From assembly GCF_009649685.1 (NCBI RefSeq), contig NZ_WJPK01000003.1, forward strand, positions 329,921 through 393,920: DNA of 64,000 bases, read 5' to 3'. A program made the translations under genes and the position numbers. Shown in pieces: positions 1-8,437 of the stretch (its first letter is position 1; each line of letters starts with the position of its first letter). The stretch is from Flavobacteriaceae bacterium EG-1. GTDB taxonomy: Bacteria; Bacteroidota; Bacteroidia; Flavobacteriales; Flavobacteriaceae. Below the pieces are notes generated by a model. It worked only from the letters and a program-made list of their open reading frames with translations, was not told the origin of the DNA and ran no database searches.

Positions 1-1318
1 AACCTTTAAATATATTATAGAGCACAGTACCTTTATTGTAATGTGCATACCTTTGATAGCGTCTTAAATAAGCCGTTTCTACATAAGAAACTTGTGGCTC
101 ACCAATTTCATATTCGCTTACTTTATAGCCTTCGCTATTATACCGACTCTCAAAAGCATGAATACTAATTTTTGTTGCATTCTTTAGATTAGCTCTACAG
201 GTAGTGCCGTAGACATCCATAAAATCTTCATAAAATAGTTTAAAAAAATCGGCATATCGGTCAATAAACGGAAACTCTCTATATTCTAAAAGCGTTATTA
301 CATCCGAATAATCTGTTATAGTAGGTCCTTCTGACCTAAAGTATCCAAAATCGGAAACGTCTAATGCCCAGTTATTTTCTTTACTTGCGCGAATCACTCC
401 CTTTTTATCCTCACGAACAAACATAGGTTCTGGTAGGTATTCCAAAGTAAATTCAATTGTTTCTATAGCTGGGCATTCCAAAACAGCTTGTTTAATCGCT
501 CTGGTTGCAACACGCTCATAACCATTTAGCGTTTCTTCTTTTTGATACGCGTATCGTTCTGTATTGTTAGAAAAAACAGGGGCGATATGAAATTTTTGAT
601 TGGGGTTACACGCACCTTCATACTTTACAGCCAGATTAGAACTTAAATCTGGTTCGATATACATTTTTAGCACAAAATCGGCTATAGCATCATCGAAACC
701 TTTTTTTAATTTCCAGCCAGTATTTTGATTCATATGACCATTGTAGACCACCTCTTGATTTTTACCACTCCCATCTTTTGGTGGAACGTAAATAGGACCC
801 AAAGTAAACCGTATCGACTCTAAATCATCACATTGATCTTGCAAGCCTTTTTTCATAGCTGCTAACATTCCCAACACAGGAAGATCATTGACATCTCTGG
901 TTTCAAGAAATTTTTGCACTATAGGATTTGTATACATTATGGAGGTGGTTTTAACCGTCATCTGTTTTTCGCAAGCACCTCTATATTCAATTAACAAATC
1001 TAACATGGAATATTTTTCCCCTTTGTTGGATGAAGCCAAGGCAATAAAATCTTTTTTAGCTAGTCTTGAGCTATTGGATGTAAAACGAGCACGATACCCG
1101 TCTGCTTCATACAGTTTATAATCACCATAATCAGTAAACTCCCATACTTTTAAATCGCTTTTCGCAGCTTCTCTTATCTTCTTTAAACGTTCTTCTTCCT
1201 TTTTCCACTTTTTAGGCTGTGCGTAAGGATTGTATTTATTTGTTTCTTGTGAAGTTCCAAATTTAAAACAGAATAGAATAACAAATAATAACAGTATTTT
1301 CGAAGGCATAGGATGCAT
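1..1318 (-). CDS. Exported protein of unknown function, internally repeated, C-terminus cut by window edge
   Basis: I do not recognise this family. Reading leftward from an ATG at 1318 (a second in-frame ATG lies at 1309), the frame stays open to the window edge, about 439 codons. The N-terminus has a hydrophobic stretch (ILLLFVILFCF) ending before TSQ, a probable signal peptide, followed by a Lys/Glu-rich helix. The body contains three related blocks, each starting with a Y-x-x-x-C motif (YRGAC near 971-985, YEGAC near 608-622, YGTTC near 195-212), spaced about 120-137 residues. The first two also share C-x-x-(L/I)-E-x-I-x-FTL. This suggests tandem domain duplication in an envelope protein. 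The start is divergent from ppk1, with 271 bp between them. Confidence 0.75.
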   Translation of the reverse strand, partial: MHPMPSKILLLFVILFCFKFGTSQETNKYNPYAQPKKWKKEEERLKKIREAAKSDLKVWEFTDYGDYKLYEADGYRARFTSNSSRLAKKDFIALASSNKGEKYSMLDLLIEYRGACEKQMTVKTTSIMYTNPIVQKFLETRDVNDLPVLGMLAAMKKGLQDQCDDLESIRFTLGPIYVPPKDGSGKNQEVVYNGHMNQNTGWKLKKGFDDAIADFVLKMYIEPDLSSNLAVKYEGACNPNQKFHIAPVFSNNTERYAYQKEETLNGYERVATRAIKQAVLECPAIETIEFTLEYLPEPMFVREDKKGVIRASKENNWALDVSDFGYFRSEGPTITDYSDVITLLEYREFPFIDRYADFFKLFYEDFMDVYGTTCRANLKNATKISIHAFESRYNSEGYKVSEYEIGEPQVSYVETAYLRRYQRYAHYNKGTVLYNIFKG

Positions 1319-1589
1319 TTTGGTTGTAAAACTAAATTAGTCATTTACCTAACTTCATTGCAAGTCAATGTGGATAATAAAAAAATATTTTTCCGACATA
1401 TTTTACTCTACTACTCTTTATTCTCATAAAATTCTATACGACAACATTATATAATATCAACAGGTGATGCCATTAAAAATTTAACACAATAAAAACGGTG
1501 ATTAACTAGATTTTTATTGTACAAATAGTAATTTCGAACGTTCATTGCACATTATTACAATCGCTAAATAAGATTTTTAATTTTAAAGA

Positions 1590-3638
1590 ATGGCTTTAAA
1601 CACTAATGAATATTACAACAGAGATTTATCATGGCTTCGGTTTAATAATCGTGTATTACAAGAAGCTACAGACAAAAGAAATCCGTTGTATGAGCGTATT
1701 AAATTTTTAGCAATTTTTTCGTCAAACTTAGATGAATTCTTTAAAGTTCGTGTTTCAGAAATTAGACAAATAAAAAATATAGATAAGCCACTTCGCAAAA
1801 AATTAATCACCAAGCCTAATAAACTATTAAAGGCTATTAAAAGCGAAGTAGATGTACAACAAAAAGAATTAGGAAGAATATTTTCAAAGGAGATAATACC
1901 CGAACTAATCAGTGAGAATATTAATCTAATATCGCATGTCGATTTTAACGAATCTCAAATTAAATTTAGTCAAGACTATTACAATAAAAACCTTGTTTCA
2001 TCAGATGAAAATAGCACAAAGGAAATTCCATTTATTGAAAATGAGGCTTTGTATTTAGTAGGTCAACTAAAAGACAACTCAATAATTTATCACAAAATAA
2101 CTAAAGGTTCTCCAAGATTTGTTTCACTTCCTAAAAATAATGACCAGCACTATATTACTTTTGTTGACGACGTCCTAAAACATAATTTAAAAGCTAAGTA
2201 TGGTGTTTCGTTTTATGCGATTAAAATTTCGCGTGATGCGGAATTATATATTGAAAATGAATATTCTGGAAATCTACTAGATAAAATTACAAATGCTCTT
2301 CCCAATCGACAAAGTGGACAGGTAACACGAATTTTAGTAGATAAATACATGCCTGCGGCTCTATTACATCAATTACACACAGCACTAGATATTTATGAAA
2401 CAGATATCATAAAAGGAGGAGTGTACCACAATTTTAAAGACTTTTTAGATTTCCCAAATCCTACTTTCAAAAAATTATCATATAACTATTTAACCCCAAT
2501 ACGAGCTAGTGAATTTGAAAGTCATTCAGATATGTTTTCAATGATTGCTGAAAAAGACAGGTTATTGAACTTTCCGTATGAAGCATATGATCCAATTGTA
2601 AGGTTGCTTGAAGAAGCAGCGAAGGACAAGCGTGTAAAACAAATTAAAATTACACTGTATCGAATATCAAAAGATTCATTGGTGGCCCAAGCACTACTAA
2701 AAGCCGCTCAAAAAGGTAAAGATGTTTTCATTTTCATAGAAACAAAAGCACGTTTTGACGAAGCGAACAATATAAGGTGGGGAAAAATTTTAGAAGATAG
2801 CGGCGCCAGGGTTATTTATAGTTATCCAGGTATAAAAGTACATTCAAAAATTCTACTTATTAAAAGAGTAGTAAGTAAAGTCAATAATTTATATGGCTAC
2901 ATAAGCACCGGGAATTTTAATGAAAAGACAGCTAAAATTTACACAGACTCTGGCCTATTAACGGCTAATATGGATTTACTGAACGAACTATCACAAGTTT
3001 TTAAAGTATTAGAAGGAAAAGTTATTATTCCAAAATCTAAAGAGCTTTTAATCGCACCATTTAACGTACGTAAAAAATTTACACAGTTAATTGAGACAGA
3101 AATTAAAAATTCCAAATTAGGAAAGAAAGCCTATATTACTTTAAAACTAAATAGTCTTCAAGACCCAGAAATGATAAAATTACTATATAAAGCGAGCAAT
3201 TCTGGAGTTAAAATTAAATTACTCATACGTGGTATTTGTTGTTTAGTTCCCGGAATCGTTGGTCAAAGTGAAAACATTTCGGTAACCAGTATAATTGGTC
3301 GTTTTTTAGAACATAGTAGGGTTTATATTTTCGGTAATGGTGGAAAAGAGAAAATGTATTTGGGCTCTGCAGATTGGATGACCCGTAATTTTGATCATAG
3401 AATTGAAGTAATAACTCCAATTTTAGATGTTGATATTCACGACAAGTTAAGAACAATGTTAAATTATCAATTGAATGATACGGTTAAAGCTCGTATTATT
3501 GATGCAGAACAAAACAATAGATATGTAAAGCATACCGACATTACTGAGTCTTCACAACTATTAATTTATCAATTTTTAAAACAAAAAACGAGCGTTGAAA
3601 AATCCGCATTAACAATATCAAATTCAAAAAAATTGTAA
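1590..3638 (+). CDS. ppk1: Polyphosphate kinase 1
   Basis: Reversibly transfers the ATP gamma-phosphate to inorganic polyphosphate chains and acts at the cytoplasmic membrane. The 682 residues match the usual length of about 690. The order is the N-terminal helical domain (RDLSWLRFN...SNLDEFFKVR at about 11-55), the head domain (about 105-300) and two phospholipase-D-like C-terminal domains. The expected autophosphorylated histidine is His418 in IKVHSK, and the second conserved histidine is His575 in LEHSRVYIF, followed by LGSADWMTRN. The gene stands alone: a divergent neighbour lies upstream and a bidirectional terminator downstream. No exopolyphosphatase gene is adjacent. Family assignment is firm. 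Confidence 0.97.
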   Translation: MALNTNEYYNRDLSWLRFNNRVLQEATDKRNPLYERIKFLAIFSSNLDEFFKVRVSEIRQIKNIDKPLRKKLITKPNKLLKAIKSEVDVQQKELGRIFSKEIIPELISENINLISHVDFNESQIKFSQDYYNKNLVSSDENSTKEIPFIENEALYLVGQLKDNSIIYHKITKGSPRFVSLPKNNDQHYITFVDDVLKHNLKAKYGVSFYAIKISRDAELYIENEYSGNLLDKITNALPNRQSGQVTRILVDKYMPAALLHQLHTALDIYETDIIKGGVYHNFKDFLDFPNPTFKKLSYNYLTPIRASEFESHSDMFSMIAEKDRLLNFPYEAYDPIVRLLEEAAKDKRVKQIKITLYRISKDSLVAQALLKAAQKGKDVFIFIETKARFDEANNIRWGKILEDSGARVIYSYPGIKVHSKILLIKRVVSKVNNLYGYISTGNFNEKTAKIYTDSGLLTANMDLLNELSQVFKVLEGKVIIPKSKELLIAPFNVRKKFTQLIETEIKNSKLGKKAYITLKLNSLQDPEMIKLLYKASNSGVKIKLLIRGICCLVPGIVGQSENISVTSIIGRFLEHSRVYIFGNGGKEKMYLGSADWMTRNFDHRIEVITPILDVDIHDKLRTMLNYQLNDTVKARIIDAEQNNRYVKHTDITESSQLLIYQFLKQKTSVEKSALTISNSKKL

Positions 3639-3674
3639 TTCGAAGTTGCAAAATTTAAAACTTTTTAAACAAAA

Positions 3675-3696
3675 AAAGGAGGCTTATGCCTCCTTT
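3675..3696. terminator. Bidirectional intrinsic terminator between ppk1 and a minus-strand microgene
   Basis: A perfect 9-bp stem (AAAGGAGGC / GCCTCCTTT) encloses a TTAT loop. On the minus strand it is followed by seven T residues, a strong Rho-independent signal. On the plus strand the tail is T-rich but interrupted. It therefore ends ppk1 and also a transcript arriving from the right. Confidence 0.85.
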
Positions 3697-3712
3697 CATT
3701 TCTTCTTAATAA

Positions 3713-3847
3713 TTACGAAAATCGAATTAGTTTTAAGGCAGTATGCCTTCGACTATTCCTCCAGCTCTCATGACGTGTGATTAAACGATCAATAACAGCT
3801 TCATTTGCTTTGTGTTTCTGTTCTTTATGTCTCATTATTAAATTCAT
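3713..3847 (-). CDS. Candidate 44-residue highly basic microprotein
   Basis: A short open frame on the minus strand, ATG at 3847 (alternative in-frame ATG at 3835, giving 40 residues), TAA at 3713-3715. The product is rich in Arg, Lys and His with few hydrophobic residues, and contains RLITRHESWR in the middle. It has no membrane segment and I do not recognise a family. Support for reality: it lies 17 nt before a terminator whose T-tract runs in its own direction, and about 230 nt downstream of a dyad overlapping a -7-like box. A 7-bp inverted repeat (3855-3861 with 3886-3892) sits just upstream of its start. It could be a nucleic-acid-binding peptide or a regulatory ORF; a chance frame is not excluded. 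Confidence 0.45.
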   Translation of the reverse strand: MNLIMRHKEQKHKANEAVIDRLITRHESWRNSRRHTALKLIRFS

Positions 3848-3854
3848 TAATTAG

Positions 3855-3892
3855 GTTGTGACGGCTACAACATGTACCCTTATGCTCACAAC
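3855..3892. repeat. Inverted repeat in the leader of the 44-residue ORF
   Basis: GTTGTGA (3855-3861) is complementary to TCACAAC (3886-3892), leaving a 24-nt loop. It would place a weak hairpin a few bases upstream of the minus-strand ATG at 3847. Role unknown; possible translational control element. Confidence 0.35.
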
Positions 3893-4075
3893 ATATTGGA
3901 CGTAAAACAAGCTAAAAAATTACGACATTAAGACAAGTTTAACAGCTAGTAAATACTTGTAAAAGAGCAATTTAAAACAGCATAATGCAAGCTATTAAAA
4001 TTAAATTAATAACCGAGTTCTATTTCTGCAATTACAATTCCTTGTCAAATAAAACAAGTACAGATTTATAAAAGA

Positions 4076-4098
4076 TTATCAAACATATTATTTGATAA
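4076..4098. promoter_or_regulatory. Dyad overlapping a minus-strand -7-like box
   Basis: TTATCAAA and TTTGATAA form perfect 8-bp arms around a 7-bp spacer. Inside it, read on the minus strand at 4087-4080, is TATGTTTG, which matches the Bacteroidetes -7 consensus TAnnTTTG. No clear TTG sits at the expected -33 distance. A transcription-factor operator covering the promoter of the leftward microgene transcript is the simplest reading. Between this site and the microgene start (about 3848-4075) I see no further open frame. Confidence 0.35.
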
Positions 4099-4152
4099 AA
4101 TCATCGTAGCTTATAGTTGCTTTTATATCGCAAACAGCTAATAGTTTTATAT

Positions 4153-4188
4153 AAAAAAGCGGATACCAAATATGATATCCGCTTTTTT
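4153..4188. terminator. Bidirectional terminator downstream of the heavy-metal operon
   Basis: A 13-bp perfect stem (AAAAAAGCGGATA / TATCCGCTTTTTT) with a 10-nt loop, carrying T-runs on both strands. It closes the minus-strand operon whose last gene ends at 4205. Confidence 0.88.
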
Positions 4189-4204
4189 CTAAAACATACA
4201 TTTT

Positions 4205-4561
4205 TTAATGACTGATACTATCGTCACTATTATCCTCGCGATAACGACAGCATGGGTGTACAGAATTATAAGCCTCTTCCGTGGCTTTTAATTCTTTGGT
4301 ATCGTGACCCACATTAACTATAGCTGTTTTAATTTTCATTGGGTCTGTTTTGTTTTCATTATAAATTAAAGACAACTGATGTGTTGGGATGTTCCATTGA
4401 GCGTATTTTACGCCTTTCACTCCAAGGGCAGCCTTTTCAATCCTTTCTTTACACATTATACATTTTCCATTAACATCCATAGTTAATTTTTTGTTCTTTT
4501 CTTGTGCATGTACATTCACAAAAAACAAACTTATTATCGCCACTAAAACCAACTTTTTCAT
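4205..4561 (-). CDS. Exported heavy-metal-associated (HMA) domain protein
   Basis: A 118-residue protein with an N-terminal signal peptide (hydrophobic VLVAIISLFFVNV, cleavage after HAQ at about 20) and one ferredoxin-like HMA domain. The metal-binding motif is C34-I-M-C37, the CxxC used for Cu(I) or Zn(II). The C-terminus adds a second possible ligand patch, H102-P-C104-C105. It is probably a periplasmic metal carrier. It is the last gene of the minus-strand operon and lies 18 nt downstream of the TonB receptor, which suggests it receives metal imported through the receptor or quenches it in the periplasm. Metal identity is inferred, with copper most likely. Confidence 0.88.
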   Translation of the reverse strand: MKKLVLVAIISLFFVNVHAQEKNKKLTMDVNGKCIMCKERIEKAALGVKGVKYAQWNIPTHQLSLIYNENKTDPMKIKTAIVNVGHDTKELKATEEAYNSVHPCCRYREDNSDDSISH

Positions 4562-4579
4562 AGTCTAAATTTTATTTTT

Positions 4580-6838
4580 TTAAATTTTATATCGAAATCC
4601 TGCATAAAACATTCGCCCCATAATTGGAGCATATACAATACTTGTATCAAAATTTGCGCCAAACGGATTATCAGCACTTAACACAGGGTTTGACTGTTTA
4701 AAATTACTCAAATTTTCGCCACCAACATATATTTCAAAATGATTGCTAAATACTTTTGTTATCTGTGCATTCATTAAATTATAAGCATCTGAATACTCTT
4801 CTAATCGATATTCTGGTGGATTAACATCTGTATTTGGCAAACGTTGTTTGCCAACTGCGTGTAAAGTATAATCAAAACGCCACTGACCGCCATTATCATT
4901 CAATTCTGTTTGATAACCTAAATTAGTAAAAAAACGATTTTGAGCCAGTAAAGGTTTCTGTAAGTTTCCTGAGTTATAATCAGTATTCACATCGTAATAT
5001 TTATATGCAGTTCGCAATTCTAAATTATTTACAATCTCGTGATTTAATTCTATTTGAAAACTATTTGCTTCGCTTTTTCCATCGAGATTATAAAAAGTAA
5101 TTGCTCTAGGATTTTCCCAATCGACCACTACTTGATTTTTAAAATTTGTTCGATAATAGTCTATTGTAATATTCCCAGGTCTGTTTAAAAAAGTAAAACC
5201 TTGTAAAAAACTAACTCCGTAATTCCATGCATCTTCAGCCTCCAAGCCATAAATACTTCCTTCGGTATCTAAGATTTGAATTTGTCGTGATGTTGCGAAC
5301 AACTGTTGATTTTCAGCAAATATATTAGCTGCTCGCCTACCGCGGCCAAAAGAAGCTCTTAAACTACCCCGGCTCCACGGTGTATATCGACCATGAAAGC
5401 GAGGTGTTATGAAATTGCCTAATCTATTGTGTGTATCGAAACGCAATCCTGCAGTAAAACTTAATTTTTCTAAATTCTCATAGCTGTACTCAAAAAAGGC
5501 ACCAGCAGAGACATCATCACGATCATAAATCAAAGTGTTTACCAGTTCATTATAACCATCAAAAGCAAACGTTACACCTGTTTTAAACTTACTTCGCGTA
5601 TCACCAATAATAGAATTAAAGATTAAATTAGAATACACACTTTCGTGTTCAATATCATATTCGTTCACACCAAAATAAGAATCTTGCTTATGCAGACTAT
5701 AAGAAGTTTGAAAACCTACACTCTGAAAAGGTAGTTCTGGAAAAACATAACCAACTTTTAGAGAAGAATCAAAACGTTTTGTATCAATTTCACTACCCCA
5801 AATTTCATCTCCTGATAAAATAGTTAAAGGAGAAAGACGATCTGTTGTTCTATCAAAATCGACTTGTCCTACTAATTTTTCATCATCTAAATACCTTAAG
5901 TTTAAAAAACTAACCCAACCTTTTTCAGGATTTTGATATTGCAAACGAGTCATTGCATTGATTTGACTTGCCAACGGGGCGTCTAAGAATCCATCCTCAT
6001 TATTATCTTCTTTAATATCACGCCGATTATGATGAATATAAGCACCTAAACTGATTTGGTCTGAAATCTTTTGATTAAAATGAGTATTCAGCTCCAAACG
6101 CCCATTGATATTACCATAACCATTTACAAATAATTTATTATCAGTTAAAGGTTTTACCAATTCTGTATTTATTTGACCAGAAATACTTTCATATCCATTT
6201 ACGACGCTACCAGCTCCCTTGGTTATTTGAATACTTTCTACCCATGTTCCTGGAGTGAATGTGAGTCCGTATGCCTGCGATGCACCTCTGACCATAGGAA
6301 TATTTTCTTGCGTAATTAATAAATACGGACTTGTCAATCCCAACATTTGAATTTGTTTGGTACCCGTTAAAGCATCTGAAAAATTAACATCAATTGCTGG
6401 GTTGGTTTCAAAACTTTCAGAAAGATTACAACAAGCAGCTTTTAATAATTCATCGCTGTTAATCGTAACTATATTTTGCGAACTAAAGTATGTTTTTTGT
6501 ACCGCATCTTTCTTATGCTCAACGACAACTTCATCTAATGCATTGGAAGGTTTCAACAAATGATGCACCATTATGGGTTCATTAATAGTAAGCGTATCTG
6601 ATTGAAAACCTACATAACTAATGATCAATTTGTTATTCGTTTTCAGATATGGTATTTCAAACAGACCCTCTTCATTAGTAATGGTTCCTGTTTGTGAATC
6701 CATCCAATAAACATTAGCACCTGCCAGTCCTAAATGCTTATTATTAGCTACTGGTTCCATTATCATACCTTTCACCAATTCTTGTGAAAAAGATAATGCC
6801 GGGAGAAGCAGCAATAGTATATATAAATTTATTTTCAT
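4580..6838 (-). CDS. TonB-dependent outer-membrane receptor, probable copper/heavy-metal substrate
   Basis: A 752-residue outer-membrane importer. The ATG at 6838 was chosen because it starts the signal peptide MKINLYILLLLLPALSFSQ; the frame remains open for 18 more codons upstream but those residues do not fit. After the signal comes a carboxypeptidase-regulatory-like domain (about 20-100, with GLAGANVYW and TNEEGLFEIPY), then the plug (about 115-230, including KGAGSVVNGYESISGQIN) and a beta-barrel ending in an aromatic-rich strand (FYAGFRYKI). The plug carries a vicinal Cys pair (AACCNLSESFE). Flanking HMA genes and the HYC_CC_PP gene point to copper or another thiophilic metal; the ligand itself is inferred. 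Confidence 0.93.
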   Translation of the reverse strand: MKINLYILLLLLPALSFSQELVKGMIMEPVANNKHLGLAGANVYWMDSQTGTITNEEGLFEIPYLKTNNKLIISYVGFQSDTLTINEPIMVHHLLKPSNALDEVVVEHKKDAVQKTYFSSQNIVTINSDELLKAACCNLSESFETNPAIDVNFSDALTGTKQIQMLGLTSPYLLITQENIPMVRGASQAYGLTFTPGTWVESIQITKGAGSVVNGYESISGQINTELVKPLTDNKLFVNGYGNINGRLELNTHFNQKISDQISLGAYIHHNRRDIKEDNNEDGFLDAPLASQINAMTRLQYQNPEKGWVSFLNLRYLDDEKLVGQVDFDRTTDRLSPLTILSGDEIWGSEIDTKRFDSSLKVGYVFPELPFQSVGFQTSYSLHKQDSYFGVNEYDIEHESVYSNLIFNSIIGDTRSKFKTGVTFAFDGYNELVNTLIYDRDDVSAGAFFEYSYENLEKLSFTAGLRFDTHNRLGNFITPRFHGRYTPWSRGSLRASFGRGRRAANIFAENQQLFATSRQIQILDTEGSIYGLEAEDAWNYGVSFLQGFTFLNRPGNITIDYYRTNFKNQVVVDWENPRAITFYNLDGKSEANSFQIELNHEIVNNLELRTAYKYYDVNTDYNSGNLQKPLLAQNRFFTNLGYQTELNDNGGQWRFDYTLHAVGKQRLPNTDVNPPEYRLEEYSDAYNLMNAQITKVFSNHFEIYVGGENLSNFKQSNPVLSADNPFGANFDTSIVYAPIMGRMFYAGFRYKI

Positions 6839-6906
6839 TTGATATTTGTATAGAATAACCTTTTGGAGAATTTTTAAGACCCAAAAGGTCAAAATTAGAT
6901 TAGTAA

Positions 6907-7641
6907 CTAATTAAGTTGTAACAACATAGTAATTGCCATGAGCAACATAATTGCATTTTCGATAAATGTAGCCTCCGTCATTGGCAATTTAAGAGCAGTG
7001 CCTAAACAGGCACAACGAATACCTTTTTTATCAAGCAAAGATTTGGTTACTCCTACGGTAGTAATGCCCAATATTACAATTGTAACTATTAATGCAATTG
7101 TAATATTAAATCGCATTAAAAACAGCAACCCTAAGATTAACTCTATGAAAGGATAAATCCATCCGTATATTGGAAATACCTTAGCCAATGGGTCATACAT
7201 TCTAAAACTTTCTGGAAAACCTTTTAAATCTAAAAATTTAAAAAAACTGAATACAATATAGAAGAGTCCCATAAAATCTAACATAGCACTAGTGCTATTC
7301 CAATTCTTATAATTTAATAAGAAGGCAGCACCAAAGATGTATAAGAAAATTAACAACAATGGTTGTAACTGCTTTAATTTTGATTTTTCAGTACTGTTAT
7401 CATTCACTAGAATATTAGTACTTTTTGAATTTAATTTACTTGAATTGGTAATGGAATATTTTTCCGGCAACACCGCTCTAAATTGTTCGATTGAAATATG
7501 ATTATCCATAGTAATTTCTGCGGTTTCACTTTCTAAACTAATGGATACATTTGTTACACCTTCAACAGTTTCAATTTTTTGCTGAACGTTACTTACACAA
7601 CCGTTACAGGTCATTCCTTTGATTATATATAAATGTTTCAT
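6907..7641 (-). CDS. HMA domain fused to a MauE/DoxX-like membrane domain
   Basis: A 244-residue inner-membrane protein. Residues 1-65 form an HMA domain with the classic GMTCNGC motif (Cys12, Cys15). A short polar linker (about 66-90) leads to four predicted transmembrane helices resembling the MauE/DoxX methylamine-utilisation family, with a cytoplasmic or periplasmic R-C210-A-C212-L-G motif near the C-terminus. The fusion suggests a metal-binding domain that exchanges thiols or metal with a redox-active membrane partner. It precedes the TonB receptor by 68 nt in the same operon. Transport versus redox function cannot be decided from sequence. Confidence 0.88.
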   Translation of the reverse strand: MKHLYIIKGMTCNGCVSNVQQKIETVEGVTNVSISLESETAEITMDNHISIEQFRAVLPEKYSITNSSKLNSKSTNILVNDNSTEKSKLKQLQPLLLIFLYIFGAAFLLNYKNWNSTSAMLDFMGLFYIVFSFFKFLDLKGFPESFRMYDPLAKVFPIYGWIYPFIELILGLLFLMRFNITIALIVTIVILGITTVGVTKSLLDKKGIRCACLGTALKLPMTEATFIENAIMLLMAITMLLQLN

Positions 7642-7790
7642 TTTTGATTAATATTTTGTCAATTCCCCTAACTAACTACTTAAGAAATAACCTTTAAGGG
7701 ATTTATTTGGATTGATAAGAAACTTGTTCTTAATTAGCTGAAAAACTAAAAAAGTACAAACTTTTCATTAATTAAACCGGACAAAAAAAA

Positions 7791-8213
7791 TCAAAGTAAG
7801 AAGACCTCATCAAGAAGATAAATATTCTTGACTAAAATAGGCGGAGGATATTGATTACCAGGTACAGTGCTACTGGTGTCTTCTTGAAGCAAATTAAGAT
7901 AACTCTGAATATACGAGACCAAAAAATATTGTTGGTCCAATTCTAAATCGCTATAAGAAAACGCTAGCTCATCTTGCCCAGAAACGGTTATCATTTCATT
8001 ATCGCAACATGAATTTTCATAAGAAATTTTCAATATTTTACTGGCATCGGAATCTGCACTATCCATTCCACAATCCTCAGCATGCGCAAAAAGAGAAACA
8101 TTAATCAGGCGACCCATGCAATAGTGCTTACTAACCGTCCACGAAACTGTAGAAGCTAACACCATTAATGCCATTGCAACTGAAAAAATTTTATGTAAAT
8201 TCTCTTTCATCAT
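7791..8213 (-). CDS. HYC_CC_PP family protein
   Basis: A 140-residue secreted or membrane-anchored protein with an N-terminal hydrophobic segment (about 9-27). It carries all three signature elements of the family: H30-Y31-C32, C69-C70 and P123-P124-P125, plus an extra Cys48. The family is typical of Bacteroidota and is found beside heavy-metal genes. The cysteines and His look like metal ligands, but no biochemical role is established to my knowledge. It is the first gene of the minus-strand metal operon. A second ATG (8210) directly follows the first, and a TACTTTTG box lies almost against the start. Confidence 0.9.
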   Translation of the reverse strand: MMKENLHKIFSVAMALMVLASTVSWTVSKHYCMGRLINVSLFAHAEDCGMDSADSDASKILKISYENSCCDNEMITVSGQDELAFSYSDLELDQQYFLVSYIQSYLNLLQEDTSSTVPGNQYPPPILVKNIYLLDEVFLL

Positions 8214-8215
8214 TA

Positions 8216-8223
8216 CAAAAGTA
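8216..8223 (-). promoter_or_regulatory. -7 box of the heavy-metal operon
   Basis: Read on the minus strand this is TACTTTTG, a perfect TAnnTTTG box. It lies only 2-5 nt before the two possible ATGs of the HYC_CC_PP gene, so the mRNA would be leaderless or nearly so. No good -33 TTG was found. Confidence 0.45.
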
Positions 8224-8437
8224 CATAATATTAAGAAGTCCTTTTAAACTACTACATTCTTTAACGAAAAATTGGCCTGCTTCTTGTAAAAATGTTCCAA
8301 ATAATGACCTAAAATTGAAACATTTGCTCTTCCACATACTTAAATTAAAAAAAAGAAGTTATGAGTAGTTAATAGTCTTTATTCGGTAACTCATCGTAGA
8401 TTATTACAAATAAGTAACTAATTAACTTTAAAATCTT

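Noticed and set aside
888-1121. 77-codon plus-strand frame near the window start
   Set aside because: Antisense to the repeated exported protein, whose Cys motifs and signal peptide make the minus frame clearly the coding one.
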